A stretch of 64,000 bases of DNA from Pantoea sp. (GCF_028283705.1 NZ_JAPWKD010000010.1:1-64000); one strand, 5' to 3'; positions 44,135 to 54,041 are shown, counted from the first letter of the stretch. Program-made: numbers and translations. The notes: generated from the letters alone by a model not told the origin.

Positions 44135-47100
44135 TTAAGCACTGCTTTTTAAGGTAATCAATCTGCTGGCAACGGATTCGGCAGCACGTTTCCCGGCAAG
44201 AAATGCATGATCCGAATTATAATACTCCCACTCGCTGTATCTCCCGGAAAGCGTTATATCCTGTTGAAGCAACCAGTCGCGTATGAGTGCCACGTTTTTC
44301 CTTCGCTGATGGTCATACACAACGTAAGCGTAAGGCATATCCACCTGATTGGCGCAGATCACCTTATCTTCTGAGGTAAATAGTCCAACGCGAATACAGT
44401 CTTCGATGCAACGCTGAATTAATGCCTGGCCTTCAAGCGCCAATGGATAGCCGGGACAATATGTCATTTCGCAGGTCAACCCGAATCCACCATCAGGGTT
44501 ACAGTGTGGGCTGGCATTCCCCTGAAGAAAAATTCGATGGAATATCGTATCACCTGGATAGTAGATCCAATGCTTATCACTTAAAGCTGGTCGATTAATT
44601 CCAAGATTAACGCAGCGCACGGATACATGACGTAGCGTCTGTGCTGCCGCCCTAATCGACGGTGGCGCCTCACCGCCAATCAGCCTGACCAGTTCTGGTA
44701 GCGGCAATGTACTGATCAACTGCTGAAAATGGTATTTGTGGCCATTCGCCAGTACCACCATATGCTCACGCGGAAAAATGTTGACGATTTCCGCATCAGT
44801 ACGTAACTCACCTTTCATATGAGGTAAAAATCCATCCATTAAAGCCTGGAATCCACCTTTAAGGGGATAACCGAACCGCGCGTTTGGCCCCAGCTGCCTG
44901 CCCAGAGGGGCCAATGCGCCAGTAATAATCTGGTTCAAATCGGGTAACGGTACGCGTCCACCAAGCCATGATGTATCCATCTCTGACAGTGGGACCTTCC
45001 ACAGCTTCCGGTTGTATGGAATGGCAAAATGTTCAGCAATTCCTTTACCCCACGTTGAGTAAATAAATCGCTCAAAATTTTCTGTCGGATGTATGTCCGA
45101 TGTCAGGCGGCACTTCAGTTCGTTCATGCCACCATCCGCACAGCAGTCCTCATGTGCTAACTCATCAGCTTGGCCGGGGTCTGGCTCTGGCTCTGGCTCT
45201 TTCGCTTCAACTAAACCGTAACGCGCTTCGATTGCGCCTAAAATACACTCGCTAATGACCTTCGGGGGTAATCCAAACAAAGCAGACTGAAACGGATAGC
45301 GTGTATAAACTTCGTGACTATAAACCCAGGCTTCACGCACCTGCCAATGCTGGTTGCTTCCCAGCAACAGGTCATAAAGCTTCAGTACATAAGGATCGTT
45401 GGTAAACATAATATGGCCAGCATGGTCAAAGGTGAAACCCCGGTCATAAATAGACCGGCACCAACCCCCGGTATGCGCATTTTTTTCCAGCAAAATCGTA
45501 TTTTTACCATAATGGTAAGCAGCACTGAGCCCGGTGGGCCCTCCGCCTAAAATCAGGCATTCAACCGTGTTGCCTTCAGGTAGTGAGACACTGCTTCCGG
45601 TAATCTTATCAGTAAATGATTCCACACTTTCCGATTCACCACTCAGCACCTTTTTCGAAATTAATTCAAACATGGCGTTGGCAGTTTTGTCCCAGGAAGT
45701 ATTTGCTAATACCGACGCCATGCCATTAATCATGGTCTCCCGCGCTTGCGGTGTCAGTTGTAAAGCCTCAGCACACAATGTAATAAAACGATCGTGCGAA
45801 TCGGCAATACTGACCAAATTTGAATAATGTTTTATAACATCGGGGATGGCGCTGCTAACAATTGGCAATCCGGCAGCCATATATTCCAGAACTTTCGTTG
45901 GGCTGATATAACGTGTCGCATCGTTTAACGCGAAAGGCATTAAGCAAACATCCCAGTCTGCGAGGAAATGGGGTAAAGCAGCATACGGTTGCTGACCAAA
46001 CCAGTAGATATTATCACGCTGCGGCAGCGTCGACGGGTCAATTTTTACTATCGGGCCGACCATGATGACCTGCCAGTCAGGATGCATATCAGCCAGTTTT
46101 GCGATTAACGCCATATCTAATCTTTCGTCAATAACGCCGTAATACCCGAGCCGCTGGGAAGGCAGCATTTTCTGTAAGGGATGACCATTGCTGCGATCCA
46201 AAGCCTGTTCAAAATGCGCGGTATCAACGCTGCTGGGGAAGCAGTATACAGCAGAGTGTCTGGCTTTTTTCGCTTCGTATAAACTACTGCCACCTGTGAA
46301 CACCAAATCAGCACAGCCTAACAATGCTGATTCACGCTGACGCATCTGACGCGGGGCTTTATCAAAAGCTGATAGCTCATCCATACAATCATAAATAATG
46401 GCAGCAGGTTTATAGCTTGTCAGCAGCGGTAAGGCCATCGGGGTATAAAACCAAACCACCGGACGGTCATGTGGCTCTATAAGACCTGAAAATAAGGGCT
46501 TTAAAATGGAAATCTGGCTGTCATGGAACCCACATGCGTCAATATTTGAATGCGGCACGATTACATTTATATTTGGTCCTGCCTGATATTGATTTAAATA
46601 AGGTTCTCCGCTGTCATACACGGGTTCCTCAATAAAAATGATACGGAAGTATTGCGCCAATCTGGATAAAATATGTTGAGGACGCTGATAAACAAACCCC
46701 CAACGCAGATGACTGAACACGATCAAAGTATGATGATTCATGGCTAACTCCTTCTTTTGTTCAGCCCTGATGACAAATCGCTGAAAATGTCGTAGCTGAC
46801 GCTGACAATTCAATAGGGTATGTGCGTACGAGGCATGCAGAATCCTGGCATGAGCAGCGCCTTCACCAGATGTTACGTCCCAAAGTCCAGCCTGCGGCCA
46901 GTGGTCTGGATTTTCCCAAAGCGGCCGATCAATAACTGGATACAAACAGATGCCTGAAATCTCGACACCGTTGAGCTGTGCCTGTGCAACCTGAGCGGTG
47001 ATATCGTTTAACCATGCAGACCTTCCGCTGCCAAAATGGCTGGTTTCAGCAAGCAATACCGGAGTGTTGTAACGTTGATAAACTTTTTTCAGAAGGGTAT

Positions 47101-47914
47101 GTAACGGCAAGCGACGGGGGTCGCCTAAATGCCAATCCAGCGGTAGCCCCGAATCCGCTTCCCATTGATTACTGTGATAATAATTTGCCCCAACCATATC
47201 AAGTAAATGGGGCGCTCCGCCTAATTCAGGATTCGTTCTGCCTGAAAGCATATCCCAGGCCTGGAACTGAGCCTGATTCATTGCTTTTGCATGTTCATGA
47301 CATGCGGCAGACGATTGGTCAACGACGAGATTAATAATGGGATCGCAGTGCAGAAATCGTGCCCTGTTATCGGCATCTAATATTGCGTGGCATGCTGCCA
47401 GAGCAGCACGTACGAGCTGCTGCTTTACCAAATCAGGATCCCTGAGGCGCGCATCATGACCTGCTGGAAATAAACCAACCGAGATCCCCCAACTGAGGAA
47501 TGAAATCTCATTTATTGGCGAATAGATGGGTGACTGAGTGTAATAATTCTTCAAATAATCAGCTATTTTAAAGCTCCAGTCTGCAAATCTGGAGATGAAA
47601 TCAGATGAGAAAAATGTGATATGCTCAGGAAATCCGTAATGACATAACGTCCAGTTAATTTGAATGTTATGGTTTAAGGCTGCATGCATCTTCTCCCTGA
47701 GAGTTTGGTATTGTGCTTTATTATTGACAGCGGCAATACGCCAGCCAACACTTTCCCGTATCGTATTTATACCGAAACGATTCAGGTTAGCATAATCTTC
47801 GGCAAATCGGCTTGCGTGACCGTTTACCTCATTCATTGAAAGCCGGATCCCATGAGGGTTTATATGATCCGCACCTTCAAATCCACCTTGCCAGAAGCTA
47901 CGAAATGTCGCCAT
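44135..47914 (-). CDS. three-domain fusion: clan-A glycoside hydrolase, glycosyltransferase, FAD-dependent mutase/amine-oxidase-like
   Basis: 1259 aa from ATG 47914, chosen for its strong site GGGGGAGGAAAC. Residues about 1-375 form a (beta/alpha)8 glycosidase with proton donor E136 (SPINEISF) and nucleophile E290 (VLLAETSHF). Residues about 392-745 form a GT-B/GT4-like glycosyltransferase (HLRWGFVYQRPQHILSRLA, then SPTKVLEYMAAGLPIVSSAI). Residues about 780-1259 bind FAD (VECLILGGGPTGLSAAYHYG, GGWCRSIYDRGFTFDHAGHI), like UDP-galactopyranose mutase or protoporphyrinogen-oxidase-type proteins, with an EPEPEPDPG insert near 905. The junction at 46741 keeps an ATG with AAGGAG seven bases upstream, so the GT-FAD part may also be made alone. 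No signal peptide. Probably makes or remodels a surface or storage glycan (inference). Confidence 0.8.
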   Translation of the reverse strand: MATFRSFWQGGFEGADHINPHGIRLSMNEVNGHASRFAEDYANLNRFGINTIRESVGWRIAAVNNKAQYQTLREKMHAALNHNIQINWTLCHYGFPEHITFFSSDFISRFADWSFKIADYLKNYYTQSPIYSPINEISFLSWGISVGLFPAGHDARLRDPDLVKQQLVRAALAACHAILDADNRARFLHCDPIINLVVDQSSAACHEHAKAMNQAQFQAWDMLSGRTNPELGGAPHLLDMVGANYYHSNQWEADSGLPLDWHLGDPRRLPLHTLLKKVYQRYNTPVLLAETSHFGSGRSAWLNDITAQVAQAQLNGVEISGICLYPVIDRPLWENPDHWPQAGLWDVTSGEGAAHARILHASYAHTLLNCQRQLRHFQRFVIRAEQKKELAMNHHTLIVFSHLRWGFVYQRPQHILSRLAQYFRIIFIEEPVYDSGEPYLNQYQAGPNINVIVPHSNIDACGFHDSQISILKPLFSGLIEPHDRPVVWFYTPMALPLLTSYKPAAIIYDCMDELSAFDKAPRQMRQRESALLGCADLVFTGGSSLYEAKKARHSAVYCFPSSVDTAHFEQALDRSNGHPLQKMLPSQRLGYYGVIDERLDMALIAKLADMHPDWQVIMVGPIVKIDPSTLPQRDNIYWFGQQPYAALPHFLADWDVCLMPFALNDATRYISPTKVLEYMAAGLPIVSSAIPDVIKHYSNLVSIADSHDRFITLCAEALQLTPQARETMINGMASVLANTSWDKTANAMFELISKKVLSGESESVESFTDKITGSSVSLPEGNTVECLILGGGPTGLSAAYHYGKNTILLEKNAHTGGWCRSIYDRGFTFDHAGHIMFTNDPYVLKLYDLLLGSNQHWQVREAWVYSHEVYTRYPFQSALFGLPPKVISECILGAIEARYGLVEAKEPEPEPDPGQADELAHEDCCADGGMNELKCRLTSDIHPTENFERFIYSTWGKGIAEHFAIPYNRKLWKVPLSEMDTSWLGGRVPLPDLNQIITGALAPLGRQLGPNARFGYPLKGGFQALMDGFLPHMKGELRTDAEIVNIFPREHMVVLANGHKYHFQQLISTLPLPELVRLIGGEAPPSIRAAAQTLRHVSVRCVNLGINRPALSDKHWIYYPGDTIFHRIFLQGNASPHCNPDGGFGLTCEMTYCPGYPLALEGQALIQRCIEDCIRVGLFTSEDKVICANQVDMPYAYVVYDHQRRKNVALIRDWLLQQDITLSGRYSEWEYYNSDHAFLAGKRAAESVASRLITLKSSA

Positions 47915-48479
47915 GTTTCCTCCCCCGCAAACAGTAATATTCTCTTGAGAAACCTCAGGAAAGGCAGAAGCATGACAACTTGAACCGGCTGACCTTAAAA
48001 TAAACAGAGCAATCAGATCCTTATAATTCCCCGGGAGATTATCAATCATCGTCAGCTTCAATATATTAACACTCTTAATAACAGTATATGCATGAAGCTA
48101 AAAATAGCCAGAAGGTAAAAAATGAACTTTTACTGCTTTGAGTTAGTCATAAGCCTTTTTTGAAAACTTCCGCATCCCTTTAAAAATCGAAACTCATTCA
48201 CAACAATATAAAGTGACTGTCGGTTAAAAAATATTGGCAATAAAATTCAGTGTGTTAGGTGAAAAACAACACTCATCTCTAGTTTAAAACGACAGCAACA
48301 AAAAACAGGTCCATTTCATAATAAAAAACGCTGACCTAACTGACATTAAGCGCATCATTTAAGTAACCGAAGCGATTTTTACAGGACTGTGCCGTGGTTA
48401 AATTATTTATTCCGACTACGCTAATCAATAAGGGCTTTTTGATACAAATTTTACGTTTGGTGGTAAGAGGAGAATGAGG
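47915..48479. other. divergent intergenic region, 565 bp
   Basis: AT-rich and without a supported gene. It separates the fusion gene from the divergent membrane-protein gene and should hold both promoters. The frame of the fusion gene is open back to 48061, but those codons (MKLTMIDNLPGNYKDLIALF) have no ribosome-binding site. Confidence 0.45.
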
Positions 48480-49493
48480 ATGATAAGCGAATCATTGGTG
48501 AATGATGGCAGACACGGAAATGAAAGCGGGACGGGATTGCCGTTAAAACGCATTTCATGGAGTGCAGTTTTTGCAGGTGTGATAACTGCGCTTATTATAA
48601 CAATTTTACTGAGCCTATTAGGGACCGCGATAGGCATGACCTTAATCGATCCGCAACAGGAACAAAACGACATTAAGTTATTGGGAACCAGTACATTACT
48701 GTGGGCAGGCCTTAGCATGATTACCGCGATCTCGGCAGGAGGTTACATCGCAGGCCGGCTTGCACAACGCGAAGGTGCATTACATGGGCTCATGATGTTC
48801 GGTGTCAGCACCCTAGCTACTCTTTGGTTAGCTATATATCTGACAAGCAGCATTATTGGGGGTACGTTTAGCATATTAGGCTATACCGCCAATGCGCTCG
48901 GAAGCGGAATAAGTACTGTCGCACCATCAGTAGCAAATATGGCTAAAGAAAAACTCGGAGAAAACCAGATTAATATGAACGACATCCAGAGGGAATTAGA
49001 AGCGACTCTGGTTCAGACTGGTAAGCCTGAGCTCCAACCTGAAACTTTAAAAAAGGATGCTGCTAATGAGAAAAATAATGCACAGAATCAGGCTGCTAAT
49101 ACCGCAGCAAATCTTAATAATGCCGATAGTGATATCACAAAATGGATTCAGGGTGTGGCCACCCGCCATGAAGATACTTTACAAGCCGTTGACAGGGATG
49201 CCCTAAAAAATATCATCAAAGCGCGAACCGGCAAAAGTGATGAAGAGGCAGATCAAATCGTAAACAAAACCGTTCAGAGTTATGAAAAAGCTTTAACTGA
49301 ATTCAAAAAAATCAAACAACAGGCTGAACAGAAAGCAAGAGAGGTAGCACAAAAGGCTGCGGCCGCTACCGCCAGAGCCAGCTGGTTTACTTTTTTTATG
49401 CTGTTAATCGAAGCTATATTAGCAGCTGTGTTTGGTCGTATCGGCAGGCGAACGCAGCCCCGTCAGGTATTGACCACCAATGCTCACCACTGA
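48480..49493 (+). CDS. membrane protein with coiled-coil loop, 337 aa
   Basis: The N-terminal half has three or four membrane helices (WSAVFAGVITALIITILLSL, LWAGLSMITAISAGGYIAGR, GLMMFGVSTLATLWLAIYL). A long hydrophilic Ala/Asn/Lys-rich segment (about 170-300) likely forms a coiled coil, then a final membrane helix (WFTFFMLLIEAILAAVFG). ATG 48480 is chosen because GAGGAG fits its spacing better than that of 48474. I think it belongs to the group of small-conductance-like or YrzE-type stress membrane proteins, without a firm family. Monocistronic. Confidence 0.7.
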   Translation: MISESLVNDGRHGNESGTGLPLKRISWSAVFAGVITALIITILLSLLGTAIGMTLIDPQQEQNDIKLLGTSTLLWAGLSMITAISAGGYIAGRLAQREGALHGLMMFGVSTLATLWLAIYLTSSIIGGTFSILGYTANALGSGISTVAPSVANMAKEKLGENQINMNDIQRELEATLVQTGKPELQPETLKKDAANEKNNAQNQAANTAANLNNADSDITKWIQGVATRHEDTLQAVDRDALKNIIKARTGKSDEEADQIVNKTVQSYEKALTEFKKIKQQAEQKAREVAQKAAAATARASWFTFFMLLIEAILAAVFGRIGRRTQPRQVLTTNAHH

Positions 49494-50059
49494 TATCAAT
49501 CCCCATCCGCTTAGTTCTGCTGCAGCCAGCAGAATTAACCGGGAGGGAAAAGGAAAATGAGTTTCTTTCCGAGCATTTTAAATCTTTAGCGGCAGTTAGA
49601 CCCGGTTTGGCCGGGAGGCTGACAGGAGTTGCTCCCGCCCTGGATTCAACCGCCATGAAGTGATGTCGGTTTGTTCCGCGTCGGGCCTTCCGTTTCGTCA
49701 CTGTGCTGCCTCCTAGCAGAGGATAGCTCATTGATGAAGGTTGACGGCAGTCGGTATAATTCTGCCTCAGGTCATTCATCATTTTTCTGGCGTGACGGGT
49801 GGCAATGAATCCGTTGTTATTCAGACATTCTTCATAAAAGTCGCCATAAAAATCTTAAGAAGCCTTTCCCGTGTTGAGTTTACTTGCATAAATCTTCGTT
49901 CAGCGTATTCCTCAAAGTACCGTTGCTCATGCGCACGTCAGCTAAATTCGGTCTTCTTAAAGCCCAATATAGCCACAAACAGTGAAATTCTATCTGGAAT
50001 GCGTAGTATGTGAGAGTCCCCACTCCCAAAGCGGGCGATGATCAGCCACTATGCTTTTT
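49494..50059. other. non-coding or decayed region before duplication copy B
   Basis: A dyad TTCTGCTG-cag-CCAGCAGAA at about 49514-49533 may be the terminator for the gene at 48480. The rest has short overlapping frames only (49414-49782 minus, 49741-50013 plus) that look like chance. Nothing else recognised. Confidence 0.4.
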
Positions 50060-50088
50060 ACGCCAATATTTCTGAAGGTTCTTTGACA

Positions 50089-50214
50089 CATCAAGAAAGT
50101 TAAAAAGGGAGTGAATAAAGTGCTTCAACACCTGGAAAACTCCCGACAGGCAGTAAAGAAGCGGCCAGGGAAAAAGCGACAAAAATAGTTAGAAACTCTA
50201 AGTAATAATATTCA
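50089..50214 (+). pseudogene. degenerate copy of the 41-aa basic protein gene
   Basis: Aligns base by base with 33253-33378 over most of its length (AAAAAGGGAGTGAA, CACCTGGAAAACT, CGACAGGCA), but the ATG has become TTTGACACATC and internal indels break the frame. It marks the left part of duplication copy B. Confidence 0.75.
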
Positions 50215-50407
50215 TCCGCCTCAAGGTGGCTTTTCATTGCCTGCTTTTTGAAAAACGATCTGTGTAGACGACATTCATAAAAAAGAAAGAGGACTCGAAT
50301 CTTTAATGTCTTTACTACGCTTAAATCACACATTCGTCTGGATGCTGATACCTATAATCATAACAGTGCTAAGTTTAAATTACCCGCTACGCAACATGGA
50401 GATGATT

Positions 50408-50536
50408 ATGTCAGAACGTCCAGATGATGTTGATCCGCTTCCTGATGAGGGTGAGCTTCCTGATAGCCAGTTCCCGGATGAAGATGATGATGATCCGGAT
50501 ACAGAGTTTCCTAATGACGAACCGCACAAAAGATAA
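50408..50536 (+). CDS. small acidic protein, 42 aa (copy 2)
   Basis: MSERPDDVDPLPDEGELPDS, then QFPDEDDDDPDTEFPNDEP. One more Asp than the copy at 33579. The ribosome-binding region GGAGATGATT is kept, and the terminator is at 50543-50562. Conserved reading frame in diverged DNA argues for function. Unknown role. Confidence 0.75.
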   Translation: MSERPDDVDPLPDEGELPDSQFPDEDDDDPDTEFPNDEPHKR

Positions 50537-50542
50537 CTTCAT

Positions 50543-50562
50543 AACCGCCTTTCGAGGCGGAT
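50543..50562 (+). terminator. terminator of the second acidic-protein gene
   Basis: AACCGCC-tttcga-GGCGGAT, a slightly weakened version of 33711-33730. Confidence 0.65.
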
Positions 50563-50626
50563 TCACTTTAACAAGCCCCTGGTTTTTAAGTTTCTGCGTA
50601 TTGATTAACTTTGCCAGTTAAAAAAA

Positions 50627-50643
50627 AGCCCCTGAAGCAGGGG
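50627..50643 (-). terminator. terminator of the second AriR-like gene
   Basis: GCCCCTG-aag-CAGGGGC with a T run on the minus strand, as in copy A. Confidence 0.85.
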
Positions 50644-50703
50644 CGAACAGTCCAAACGAAAGGAAAGAATCTCTTTTTTTCATCACCATGTAAAGTATAG
50701 CAC

Positions 50704-50961
50704 TTATTGATAGACATCGTCGGGTGTTTGCTCAAGAATAATTTGTAGTGCCATTCGATAAGTATCAAGTAAGGAAGGATCTTTTTCTGATTCCAGCATT
50801 TTGACTAATTCCTCGATGGTTTTTTTATTACTAATCATTTTGTTGTATAAAAGTAAATTATTTTCAACTTTGATAATCACTGCTTTGGCTTTAACGTAAA
50901 GTGGATCGAGGCTTTTGATACAATCATCGATTTGCGCCTCGCTTGGGTGTTTAATTACCAT
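50704..50961 (-). CDS. AriR/YmgB-like small protein, 85 aa (copy 2)
   Basis: MVIKHPSEAQIDDCIKSLDP; same length as copy 1 (33854-34111), with conservative changes throughout, and identical TPDDVYQ end. The ribosome-binding site CTGAGGTATC is retained. As both paralogs stay intact, they may have distinct partners or simply be dosage copies. Confidence 0.7.
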   Translation of the reverse strand: MVIKHPSEAQIDDCIKSLDPLYVKAKAVIIKVENNLLLYNKMISNKKTIEELVKMLESEKDPSLLDTYRMALQIILEQTPDDVYQ

Positions 50962-51160
50962 TTTAGATACCTCAGGAGAATGATGAATATTAAAAGATGA
51001 CAGAGCGTTATGCTAAGTCAGTTAATCCAGTAATGATAAAAAATCCCTGAAAAACGGTGGATTCTTTGGCTTCAGGGGCAGAGCAAAGCACTCGTTTTTA
51101 ACAGGGAGCAAGCAGTTACAGTAAGTATGGTCAATATCGTCTTCTTTGCGATCTTTTTAT

Positions 51161-51635
51161 ATGGCGTTCAGTTTGTGAACTCTGCCGCTTATGACCAGAC
51201 TGCTTCATCGATTATGTCCATAAATTTAGATGGGCAAGCTCGTTGCCAGACAGGAAAACTTTCATAATACATCGAAGATGGTGCGCTTACAGCTTTTGAT
51301 ATTTTATTCCAGAGACAGACAGCACCAAAAAATGCCTCCGCAAAGGGAGGCTTGAAAAGCGTGACATTAAAAGACGCCGCTCAGTCATCTGAGCGAAGCA
51401 GACCGGCAAATAATTCAGCACCCTCTTTATATTATGTTAACGTTTTTAACACAGATCCATTGGGGATTTGTTCCCGTACAAACGTTACGGGGCGTGGCTA
51501 CACGACTAGATTAGCCCCTTAGATCACCAGACACTTCGCCTCTCTTATAATAAGAGGTAGTCTTGGAACTATGTTTAACACCAGTCAGAATAATAAGATG
51601 GTTGAAGTGTTATCAGGACCGGAGCGGCGTCGGCG
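51161..51635. other. intergenic region before the Mn-catalase gene's end
   Basis: Contains a hairpin GCCTCC-gcaaa-GGGAGGC (about 51333-51350) and the palindrome CTCTTATAATAAGAG (about 51540-51554). A short hydrophobic frame at 51127 (MVNIVFFAIFLYGVQFVNSA) is not called. No other gene. Confidence 0.4.
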
Positions 51636-52553
51636 CTATTTTTTAGGCGGTTTTTTCACAGGTCGTTGCGCTGCTGCTTCATTTTCGATGGGCGGAACGG
51701 CACCAATATCGGTTCCCGTCACCGGGTTTACCTTCGCATCGGAAGCCGTTCGTGCCGCAAGCGCATCAATTGCCGCCTGTTGTTTCGCTGGCAGCTGAAC
51801 GCTCGCCGATCCGTCTCCCCCGTCAACGGCTGGCGACGGATCGGCGACATAACTGAAGTTTTCGTCAGAATTCCAGCTTCCACGGACTTCTCCGCCAGCG
51901 GACATGTTGTAATAGACGCCCGCGTATTTTTCAATCGGCGGGAGTTTCCCCGGCGGAAAATTATTCTGAATAGAATAAAGCGCCTTTTCGAATGAAATCT
52001 GGTGCGCGACTTCCCGGGTCATGAGGAATCCCAGCGCGTCCTTTACCCCCGGGTCGTCAGTCATGTTTATCAGGCGTTCATACAGGATTTTTGCGCGCGC
52101 CTCGGCAGCAATATTAGAGCGAAGGTCGGCAGTGACTTCACCAATGGTGTCGACGTAGGCGGCTGTCCAGGGTACGCCACCGGAATTTGTTAAAGCTGGG
52201 CCTCCCCCATACAACAGAGCTGTCAGATGGCTGTCGTTACCGTTGCCGGTAATGCTACGGTACAAGTCGCCTTCTTGTTCAGTACCTTCTGCCAGATCCC
52301 CTTTTGCGCCTTTGTTGAGCATGCCAACCAGTGAACCGATAATCTCCAGATGGCTCAGTTCTTCGGTGGCAATATCCATCAGCATGTCTTTACGCCCGGC
52401 GTCTTCATCGCCCAGTCCCTGAGTAAAGTAGCGGCATGCAGCTGCCAGCTCGCCCTGGGGGCCCCCAAACTGCTCAAGCAATAAATTAGCGAGCCCCGGA
52501 TTAGGCCCCGCAACGCGTACTGTGTACTGCAGTTGTTTAACGTGTCTGAACAT
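51636..52553 (-). CDS. katN: manganese (non-heme) catalase
   Basis: 305 aa from the ATG giving MFRHVKQLQYTVRVAGPNPG. Dimanganese ligands are visible: E35 (GPQGELAAACRY), E65 and H68 (ATEELSHLE), then Glu in NIAAEARAKILYERL and His in TREVAHQISFEKAL. It removes hydrogen peroxide without heme, so it complements KatE when iron or heme is short. The Pro/Ala/Lys-rich tail (QRPVKKPPKK) is common in enterobacterial KatN. It lies downstream of the second yciE in the same direction (69-bp gap), so probably one operon with yciFE. Confidence 0.95.
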   Translation of the reverse strand: MFRHVKQLQYTVRVAGPNPGLANLLLEQFGGPQGELAAACRYFTQGLGDEDAGRKDMLMDIATEELSHLEIIGSLVGMLNKGAKGDLAEGTEQEGDLYRSITGNGNDSHLTALLYGGGPALTNSGGVPWTAAYVDTIGEVTADLRSNIAAEARAKILYERLINMTDDPGVKDALGFLMTREVAHQISFEKALYSIQNNFPPGKLPPIEKYAGVYYNMSAGGEVRGSWNSDENFSYVADPSPAVDGGDGSASVQLPAKQQAAIDALAARTASDAKVNPVTGTDIGAVPPIENEAAAQRPVKKPPKK

Positions 52554-52622
52554 CATTCACTCCTGTTAACCAGTTTTACGGGCGTAAAAATGTCCGCCTT
52601 AAGCGGGTTTTAAAGCACAGCT

Positions 52623-53129
52623 TTATTTTTTTGCTTCCACGCCAGGCGTGGCAGAGCGGATCATAAATTGTTCCGTCACGTCGGGAAGGTGCTGCAGGCA
52701 CCATTCGGCCATGGCTATTTCCTGCTCGCGGATTTGAGAAAAGATGCGCACGCCCTCCGCATCGCCGACAAGTTTTGCGGAGGCAATCAGGGACGTATAA
52801 CTGCCGATTTCGAGGTTCTCAAAAACGTAACCGCTGATGGCGCCTTTTACCACTTCATCATCCGCCATCATGCCGCCCATCGCCTGTCCCAAAGCCGACA
52901 GCTTGCCCATCGCATCCTTGAGGCTGGAACTTGATGTGTCATAACGTTCAATAACGGACTGGACAAGGACCTGCTGTTCACGCGTTTCTTCAATATGCTG
53001 ATCGATGCGCGCTTTGAGGTCCGGATAATGTTCAAGCCGGCCGGACATTTTCTCCAGCATGCTTTCTGCCTGCTTTTCCATTGCGTGGGCATCTTTCACC
53101 CAGGCCAGATAGTTCTCTTCATGCGTCAT
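52623..53129 (-). CDS. yciE: YciE-like DUF892 protein (copy 2)
   Basis: 168 aa; paralog of 12602-13111 with the same opening (YLAWVKDAHAMEKQAESMLEKM) and the same C-terminal end GVEAKK. Ferritin-like four-helix protein. It is followed by katN, an association between DUF892 proteins and Mn-catalase that is common in stress gene clusters and hints at a peroxide-related role. Confidence 0.9.
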   Translation of the reverse strand: MTHEENYLAWVKDAHAMEKQAESMLEKMSGRLEHYPDLKARIDQHIEETREQQVLVQSVIERYDTSSSSLKDAMGKLSALGQAMGGMMADDEVVKGAISGYVFENLEIGSYTSLIASAKLVGDAEGVRIFSQIREQEIAMAEWCLQHLPDVTEQFMIRSATPGVEAKK

Positions 53130-53276
53130 GGTGTACCTCTCAGGTTAACGATGTCCCCCTGATCCGGAATCAAGTAGGGTTCAGGGCCTGCGGACCTGAT
53201 TACTTACCCAGGCTCTGCTCAGTAAGCGTTACGTGCAATGTTCAATCACATGAGGAAATCAGAAAGCGCTAACAGC

Positions 53277-53750
53277 CTATTGCTGCTCCGCGATGATGGT
53301 CAGTTTTTCGTCGGTCGCTTTCTCTTCCTGCAGCGTCTCAGCCAGCAGGCGGGCCGCCTCTTTATATCCAAGCTTTGTGGCAAGCGCTTGCAGGGTGCCG
53401 TAAGTGGCAATTTCATAGTGCTCAACCTTCTGCGCGGCACCTATCAGCCCGGCGTCACGTACGGAGCCCGCCTCGACCGAATCAATTATTTCCTGCGCTT
53501 CTTCAGCCAGGCCTTCAAGGGCATGACACTTCATACGTTTTATCTTCACGCCTTCGGTGCTCTCTACCAGCTGGTCAATTCTTTCAATCTGCCCCTGGGT
53601 TTCTTCCAGGTGCTGCTGAAACGCGGCAATCAGCTTCTCATCCGTAGCTGCCCTGGCCATTTTCGGCAGGGCGCGGGTGATTTGCTTCTCTGCACTGTAG
53701 ATATCAGACAGATCGTGAATGAATAAATCTTCCAGAGTTTTAATCGTCAT
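53277..53750 (-). CDS. yciF: YciF-like DUF892 protein (copy 2)
   Basis: 157 aa from ATG 53750 (MTIKTLEDLFIHDLSDIYSA); upstream in-frame codons back to 53837 are AT-rich leader. Very close to copy 1 through IYSAEKQITRALPKMARAATD, MKCHALEGLAEEAQEII and RDAGLIGAAQKVEHYEIATYGTL. It sits 147 bp before yciE and 291 bp after the yciG remnant, keeping the yciGFE order. Confidence 0.92.
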   Translation of the reverse strand: MTIKTLEDLFIHDLSDIYSAEKQITRALPKMARAATDEKLIAAFQQHLEETQGQIERIDQLVESTEGVKIKRMKCHALEGLAEEAQEIIDSVEAGSVRDAGLIGAAQKVEHYEIATYGTLQALATKLGYKEAARLLAETLQEEKATDEKLTIIAEQQ

Positions 53751-54041
53751 AATAATCTCCCAAGACGTATTGTTAACATTGCATAAAATATTTTTCATCC
53801 TGACAAATTTTAGACCTTTATTTAAATTCAGGCGCACATCAGGAGGTTCAATTAATCGATTAGGAATAATCCTAGTGGAAGATCATTACAATAAAGCAGG
53901 AAAATACATGGAAGACCATACAATTTAAGAAATAGTTAAAGCCTGCAATCACCGGACGATGATTGCAGACTATGGTTAAGCAACTCAGTGCAGCTGACCG
54001 GCATTCTCTCGCGTTACCGCTTGGCTTCGGTGGTTGTTCTG

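Larger units (their letters stand above)
50060..51160. repeat. segmental duplication, copy B
   Basis: Diverged copy of 33205-34310, same strand and order: broken basic-protein gene, acidic-protein gene, terminators, AriR-like gene. Two genes are intact and one is lost. Confidence 0.85.

Noticed and set aside
46117..46314. Other-frame ORFs inside the large fusion gene and other long genes
   Set aside because: They are shadows: composition and codon pattern follow the real frame, and no initiation signals exist.
48480..49493. Toxin or phage holin role for the membrane protein
   Set aside because: Too long, with several helices and a coiled-coil loop, and no antitoxin- or lysis-type neighbours.
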